Below are positions 5,514 to 9,519 of a stretch of 9,519 bases of DNA, piece by piece. Below the pieces are notes generated by a model, which saw only the letters and a program-made list of their open reading frames with translations, ran no database searches and was not told the DNA's origin. Position 1 is the first letter of the stretch. The number at the start of each line of letters is the position of its first letter. The position numbers and the translations under genes were made by a program. Origin of the DNA: Psychroflexus sp. (GTDB lineage Bacteria > Bacteroidota > Bacteroidia > Flavobacteriales > Flavobacteriaceae); assembly GCA_007116535.1 (NCBI GenBank), contig SKIG01000040.1:1-9519 (forward strand), written 5' to 3'.

Positions 5514-8441
5514 CTATCTATTGCCTCTGATTAAACTGAAATTACCTTTAACAATTTTTCCGCTATTTAATTCAATTGAATACCAGTAGTCATTTTCAGG
5601 CATTGGTTTTCCTTTAAAAGTTCCATCCCAACCACTTCCTGAAGCTTTAAAACGAATAAGTAGTCGTCCGTATCTATCAAATACATTTACATTAGCATTT
5701 CGGTTATTAGAGTTTGCTAAACCTTTAATTCGCCATGTATCATTTATTCCATCACCATTAGGAGTGAAGAATTTCATTGCCCCAATAATTGAAATCTCAC
5801 TAGTTGTGATACCACAACCACGTTTATCTTTAACAAAAATGCGATAATCGCCAGGAGCTAGGTTGTCAAATATTGGTGATTCTTGATATGGACCGTTTAC
5901 GTTGTTTAAAGCATATTCATAATAGCCAATGCTACCCGGATTAACTTGTATAAACAATCTATTGTTATCTTCACTACCTTCATCTATTAGCACTGTATAA
6001 GAAGCTCGATTTGATGTTTCAACAAAAACTTCTTCAATATTTTCACATCCCGTCAATTTATCTGTGATTAATATAGGATGATAACCACCTTCATTTACAT
6101 ATATTTCAGGTGAAGTGACATTAGAATTCAACCACAAAAAATCATACCTATCAGTTAGATGGTGTAAGCTAGAATAGACAGGAATTGTATTTGGATAAGT
6201 GTCTATGCAATAAAAGAAAGTTTGGTCATTACTAACTTCAGGGATTCGATTAACAATCAATTCGATTATACCAATCTTTCCACACTCACTACCATCATTA
6301 GCATGGTAATAAAGTTTGTCTTGATATGCATTATTGTTAAGGAAAGTTTGGGGAGAGTTAATTGAATTAATATTATTCAATGCATCTTCAATCGAACTAT
6401 GAAAAGTAACATTTTCGGTTGAGATGTCATCAGGTAGTTCTATATCATACACATTAAATAGAGAAAAACCATCTTCAGCAACATCACAAGTTTCAATAAA
6501 AGAATAATGGGTAGTAGCTTGTATACTAGTTAATTCTATTTCTACCACAACTGAGCATCCAAAAAAGTTATCTACAACAGCATAAATAATTTCATTGTTT
6601 TCAATTGGTTCATAACCTAAAAAGTTCTCAATTTGATTTTGCCTGTTTTGTGCATTTAAAATTGAATTATAAAAAGCAACCTGAATGTCCTCTTCCGTCA
6701 CATCATCAACTCCATTAATTATTTCAGAGGTTACTGTAGATAAATCAAAAATACTTTTTGTGTGATTTGGCACGTAACATTTACTTAGATATACATTATT
6801 GTAATCAGTAGGATTGTTTACAAATACATTTGCTGAACCCGTAATTCTACAAACGCCATCCATTGGAAAAATCTCTAATACATAATTTTTTTCTTGACCT
6901 AAATGTGATTCATCTACTTCAATTGTTATACTGCTTTCATTTTCATCTTCAAGCAATTCATTATTTAAGTACCACTTGAACTCAGCAGGCAAATTATATT
7001 CAGTACCAATTGTATAGGTATCTCCAACACATAGATTCAGATCAGTTTGAATAGCAAACGGATCGGCATTGTCAGCATTTACTATATCTACTCGGGATTC
7101 AAAAATTGATTGAATGTAGGGAGGAAGACCCAAAGCAGAGTTTTTTCCTTGTAGATTGATTGCTTCTTTTACATATGCTAAATTAACTCCAAAAGAATTT
7201 GGATTAGCAATCATATCAAGCTTATCAGTATTAGGAACCGCAACATATATTCTTCCATCAGGACCTAGTTGCAATCCTGACGGCTCAGTTAAATCGATAT
7301 CAGGTATATCATAAAATGAAGTTTGATTATCGTTTTCATCTAGCATCCATTGACGAATCACAACTTGATCTTCTGTATTGATGGGTTGTTCATCAGGATT
7401 TATAAATCCGTCATCAAATCCTGTAAGATACGAAGCATAAACTTTCTTTGAATCTGAAGAAAATTCAACACCATAAGCTTGCACATTACTAATAAGTTGT
7501 CGAGGGTTGGTTATTTCTCCCGTTGCGTTATCGAAATCATACAAGTATACATGTCCATCGCCTTCATTTAAATGAGTAATCTGATCAAAATTTGTAGTGT
7601 AGGTTGCAGCTAGTAACATTTGACCATTGGGCGAAATTTTAAGTTGCCCTTTTGAGGCCATTCTATAACCTGAAATAGGTATCACAGGATCTACTTGAGA
7701 TACTATTGGTTCATGATTTACTCCATCTTCATCAATAAGAAATGCATAAAATTTATCTACAAAATGAGTAATTACCCAAACCGAATTACAATCTGAACCA
7801 ATTACAGCGGTAATTTTCTCGGAACTTTTGAATTTAATTTCTTCAGGGTCATTTTCATTATAAGTTATTAAGTGAATATTTCGTTGGTTTTCAACAACAT
7901 CACCATAACCATCACGTAAACTCATATTTACAATAGAGTAATTCAAGCCATTATTAAAGCCGTCATCATCCATTGGTACATAATGACTCGGTATATCTTG
8001 ATAATTTTGTAATGCAGTCCCATCAGGGTTCGCAGGTCCTTGATTGGGGTAAGCGAAAGCATTTTCATGATGAGGTTCATCAACTGTAAATACATAGAAA
8101 ATATCAGATTCCAAAGGGTGAGGAACAATTAAACCACTTTGAGTACTTGCAGAATCACCCAAGAGGCCTGTTCCTTCAAAATAATTTGCATTTGGCATAA
8201 TGTTATGTGCTCGATCCCAAATAGACCTTCCATCTGTATACATAAGTAAATTCCCGCCAACATCTGAAATTGAAGAACAACCTTCTTGGGTCTGAAGCTC
8301 ACCATCTATTAGAGCTGAAGGTGGATTGGTGTTGAATGTAATACCTGCATTATTTCCAAAGTACCAATTGTTTGCCTCACCCTGGGCAAAGGAAGAAATA
8401 TGAATTGATAGGAAAAAGCAAATGACTAAGTAGGACTTCAA
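5514..8441 (-). CDS. Secreted multidomain protein with type IX secretion (type B) sorting domain
   Basis: With the TTG start at 8441 this is a protein of about 975 residues. Residues 1-20 (MKSYLVICFFLSIHISSFAQ) form a typical signal peptide. Residues about 22-450 begin NNWYFGNN and include EGCSSISD and GNLLMYTDG, a propeller-like region common in gliding-motility-associated proteins. An Ig-like stretch follows (about 460-543), then two related FDL-type modules (565-640 and 661-731) and further PKD-like and SprB-like modules (735-886). The end (888-975) has FTPNGDGINDTW, VFDRYGRLL, GWDGTFKGKPMPENDYWY and KGNFSLIR, the CHU_C sorting signature. It is probably exported across the outer membrane and surface-attached or released. 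The reading frame is open up to 8561, but that stretch overlaps the permease gene and would bury the signal peptide. No in-frame ATG lies nearer, so TTG is preferred. The permease stop is 35 nt upstream. The binding partner is unknown. Confidence 0.88.
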   Translation of the reverse strand: MKSYLVICFFLSIHISSFAQGEANNWYFGNNAGITFNTNPPSALIDGELQTQEGCSSISDVGGNLLMYTDGRSIWDRAHNIMPNANYFEGTGLLGDSASTQSGLIVPHPLESDIFYVFTVDEPHHENAFAYPNQGPANPDGTALQNYQDIPSHYVPMDDDGFNNGLNYSIVNMSLRDGYGDVVENQRNIHLITYNENDPEEIKFKSSEKITAVIGSDCNSVWVITHFVDKFYAFLIDEDGVNHEPIVSQVDPVIPISGYRMASKGQLKISPNGQMLLAATYTTNFDQITHLNEGDGHVYLYDFDNATGEITNPRQLISNVQAYGVEFSSDSKKVYASYLTGFDDGFINPDEQPINTEDQVVIRQWMLDENDNQTSFYDIPDIDLTEPSGLQLGPDGRIYVAVPNTDKLDMIANPNSFGVNLAYVKEAINLQGKNSALGLPPYIQSIFESRVDIVNADNADPFAIQTDLNLCVGDTYTIGTEYNLPAEFKWYLNNELLEDENESSITIEVDESHLGQEKNYVLEIFPMDGVCRITGSANVFVNNPTDYNNVYLSKCYVPNHTKSIFDLSTVTSEIINGVDDVTEEDIQVAFYNSILNAQNRQNQIENFLGYEPIENNEIIYAVVDNFFGCSVVVEIELTSIQATTHYSFIETCDVAEDGFSLFNVYDIELPDDISTENVTFHSSIEDALNNINSINSPQTFLNNNAYQDKLYYHANDGSECGKIGIIELIVNRIPEVSNDQTFFYCIDTYPNTIPVYSSLHHLTDRYDFLWLNSNVTSPEIYVNEGGYHPILITDKLTGCENIEEVFVETSNRASYTVLIDEGSEDNNRLFIQVNPGSIGYYEYALNNVNGPYQESPIFDNLAPGDYRIFVKDKRGCGITTSEISIIGAMKFFTPNGDGINDTWRIKGLANSNNRNANVNVFDRYGRLLIRFKASGSGWDGTFKGKPMPENDYWYSIELNSGKIVKGNFSLIRGNR

Positions 8442-8476
8442 AACTCCTGATATTTCATCAAAAATATCAAAATCTA

Positions 8477-9301
8477 TTATAAATCTCTTCTTTTTAGGAT
8501 TTTTAACGAACCAACAACAAAAATAGAAGTCCAAATAAGCACAATTCCAATATCCTTCCATTGAACAGCATAATCTTTTGCAAACTCAGGGTTTAACTGC
8601 GAGGTGGCCGTTTGAACTATACTAAGACGAGTGAAAGGCTCCTTAATCAAATTAGACATTGATTCTAACGGAAGAAATTGATTTAAAATTTCTAATTCAG
8701 GTTTTCCAAATGCAAAGTAATTGGAAACAATTGCTTCAAATATAAAAAGTAAAAATAAAAATCCTAAAGCAAAGGCAGATCTTCTCAATAATATAGCGAA
8801 GAACATACACAAACTAAAGAAGCCTGTAAGTTTTACGAAATAAGCTACCAAATAATCCAAGTCTCTGAAAATTATAGATGCTTCATTATAATTTGAATAA
8901 ATCAAACCTAAAATTAGAGAAACTACAAATACTAATAAAGTAGATAAAAGTGATAAAAACACAATCGTATAAAACTTAGAAAGCACGAACTCCTTTTTAC
9001 TCAATCCATCAATAAGATTTTGCTTGAGAGTCCTATAGGTATATTCATTCGAAATCATAGAAACAATAACAACAGCAAGTAAGATTTTCAAGATAGCAAC
9101 AAAATAGGTATTGAAATGCCAAATGAATGGAAAATCAAAAATACCTTGGTCAGCAAGTTGAAACTTTGCGGGTCCGAGATCAAATTTTATAACTGAAAAA
9201 ATAGCGGTAAAGGCAAAAAGCACAAAATAAATAATACTCATGATTTTTGCAGCTTTATTGAAGCGCAGCTTGAAAAGTTCTATTTTTAGTAAACGAATCA
9301 T
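8477..9301 (-). CDS. ABC-2 type transporter permease
   Basis: This 274-residue integral membrane protein has about six predicted spans (near 18-38, 65-83, 111-136, 150-171, 176-193 and 250-266). The N-terminal amphipathic start MIRLLKIELFKLRF and the cytoplasmic SNEYTYRTLKQNLIDGLSKKEF segment (84-104) between spans two and three are typical of ABC-2 permeases, where this segment forms the coupling region that contacts the ATPase. The gene starts 4 nt after the stop of the partner ATPase gene, so the two are almost certainly translated from one message and form one transporter. Such pairs often export lipids, peptides or drugs, or affect membrane stress. The substrate here is unknown. The secreted type B sorting-domain protein follows 35 nt downstream and may be in the same operon. 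Confidence 0.88.
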   Translation of the reverse strand: MIRLLKIELFKLRFNKAAKIMSIIYFVLFAFTAIFSVIKFDLGPAKFQLADQGIFDFPFIWHFNTYFVAILKILLAVVIVSMISNEYTYRTLKQNLIDGLSKKEFVLSKFYTIVFLSLLSTLLVFVVSLILGLIYSNYNEASIIFRDLDYLVAYFVKLTGFFSLCMFFAILLRRSAFALGFLFLLFIFEAIVSNYFAFGKPELEILNQFLPLESMSNLIKEPFTRLSIVQTATSQLNPEFAKDYAVQWKDIGIVLIWTSIFVVGSLKILKRRDL

Positions 9302-9305
9302 AATT

Positions 9306-9519
9306 TTAGTGGTTGGTTAATTGTAAGAAACTCTCCTCCAAACTTTGTTTTTTAAAGGCTAAATGTTGAAGAATAATGCCATTTTCAAAAGCATTTTTAT
9401 TAATTTCAGCCATGTCCATAGGTTGATTTAATTTAGCTTTTATATAGCCTTTTACTTCCTCGTTGTACGAATCGAAATATGTCTGTTTCTTTACAAAATC
9501 GACAAGTTCTTTATGGTTG
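9306..9519 (-). CDS. ABC transporter ATP-binding protein, C-terminal fragment (cut by window edge)
   Basis: The last 70 codons of a gene whose 5' part lies beyond position 9519 are visible here, with the first complete codon at 9518. The fragment begins NHKELVDFVKKQTYFDSYNE and ends KKQSLEESFLQLTNH. The C-terminal pattern of Gly-Ile-Ile-Leu plus a late KKQSLEESFLQLT segment is characteristic of the tail of ABC-2-partner ATPases, after the nucleotide-binding domain. Walker A, the signature motif and Walker B are not in the window, so the ATPase call rests on this tail and on the permease gene that starts 4 nt downstream. It would energise that permease at the inner face of the cytoplasmic membrane. 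Confidence 0.8.
   Translation of the reverse strand, partial: NHKELVDFVKKQTYFDSYNEEVKGYIKAKLNQPMDMAEINKNAFENGIILQHLAFKKQSLEESFLQLTNH

Noticed and set aside
7943..8128. Minus-strand open frame of 61 codons inside the secreted protein gene
   Set aside because: It is a shifted-frame shadow of the propeller region, Met/Leu/Ile-rich with no domain pattern.
8442..8561. N-terminal extension of the secreted protein to the ATG at 8561
   Set aside because: It overlaps the end of the permease gene in another frame by 85 bp and would place 40 residues before an otherwise perfect signal peptide.

Overview
The window looks like a chromosomal segment from a member of the Bacteroidota, most likely a flavobacterium. 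The evidence is the AT-rich composition, a protein with a gliding-motility-type (type IX secretion, type B) C-terminal sorting domain, promoter-like boxes of the Bacteroidota form (TTG about 20 nt upstream of TAnnTTTG), and a compact menaquinone-pathway acyl-CoA synthetase of about 370 residues. There are no rRNA or tRNA genes, insertion sequences, CRISPR arrays or phage genes. Most of the window is ordinary chromosomal gene content.

Layout. Positions 1-61 hold a short degenerate AT-rich repeat tract. Positions 62-1456 (minus) encode anthranilate synthase component I, TrpE. Positions 1457-1626 hold a complete-looking tryptophan attenuation control region reading toward trpE: a promoter-like pair of boxes, an 18-residue leader peptide with three consecutive Trp codons, a possible two-part antiterminator, and a strong intrinsic terminator whose U-run ends 16 nt before the trpE start. 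On the plus strand follow a CPBP-family intramembrane protease (1743-2684), a MenE-like O-succinylbenzoate-CoA ligase (2785-3891) and a family 2 glycosyltransferase (3920-4822). The glycosyltransferase converges on, and overlaps by 29 bp, a small serine esterase (4794-5444, minus).

Positions 5514-9519 (minus) hold three genes in one direction. They are the C-terminal end of an ABC transporter ATPase (cut by the window edge), its ABC-2 type permease 4 nt downstream, and then a roughly 975-residue secreted multidomain protein. That protein has a signal peptide, a propeller-like N-terminal half, tandem beta-rich modules and a type B sorting domain.

The best-supported and most interesting non-coding element is the trp attenuator. 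Its stop codon lies inside the proposed antiterminator strand, so the sequence itself suggests how ribosome position could switch the RNA between two folds. The leader peptide also appears to begin only a few bases after the predicted transcription start, so it may be translated from a nearly leaderless transcript. I found no convincing wholly new multi-gene system.
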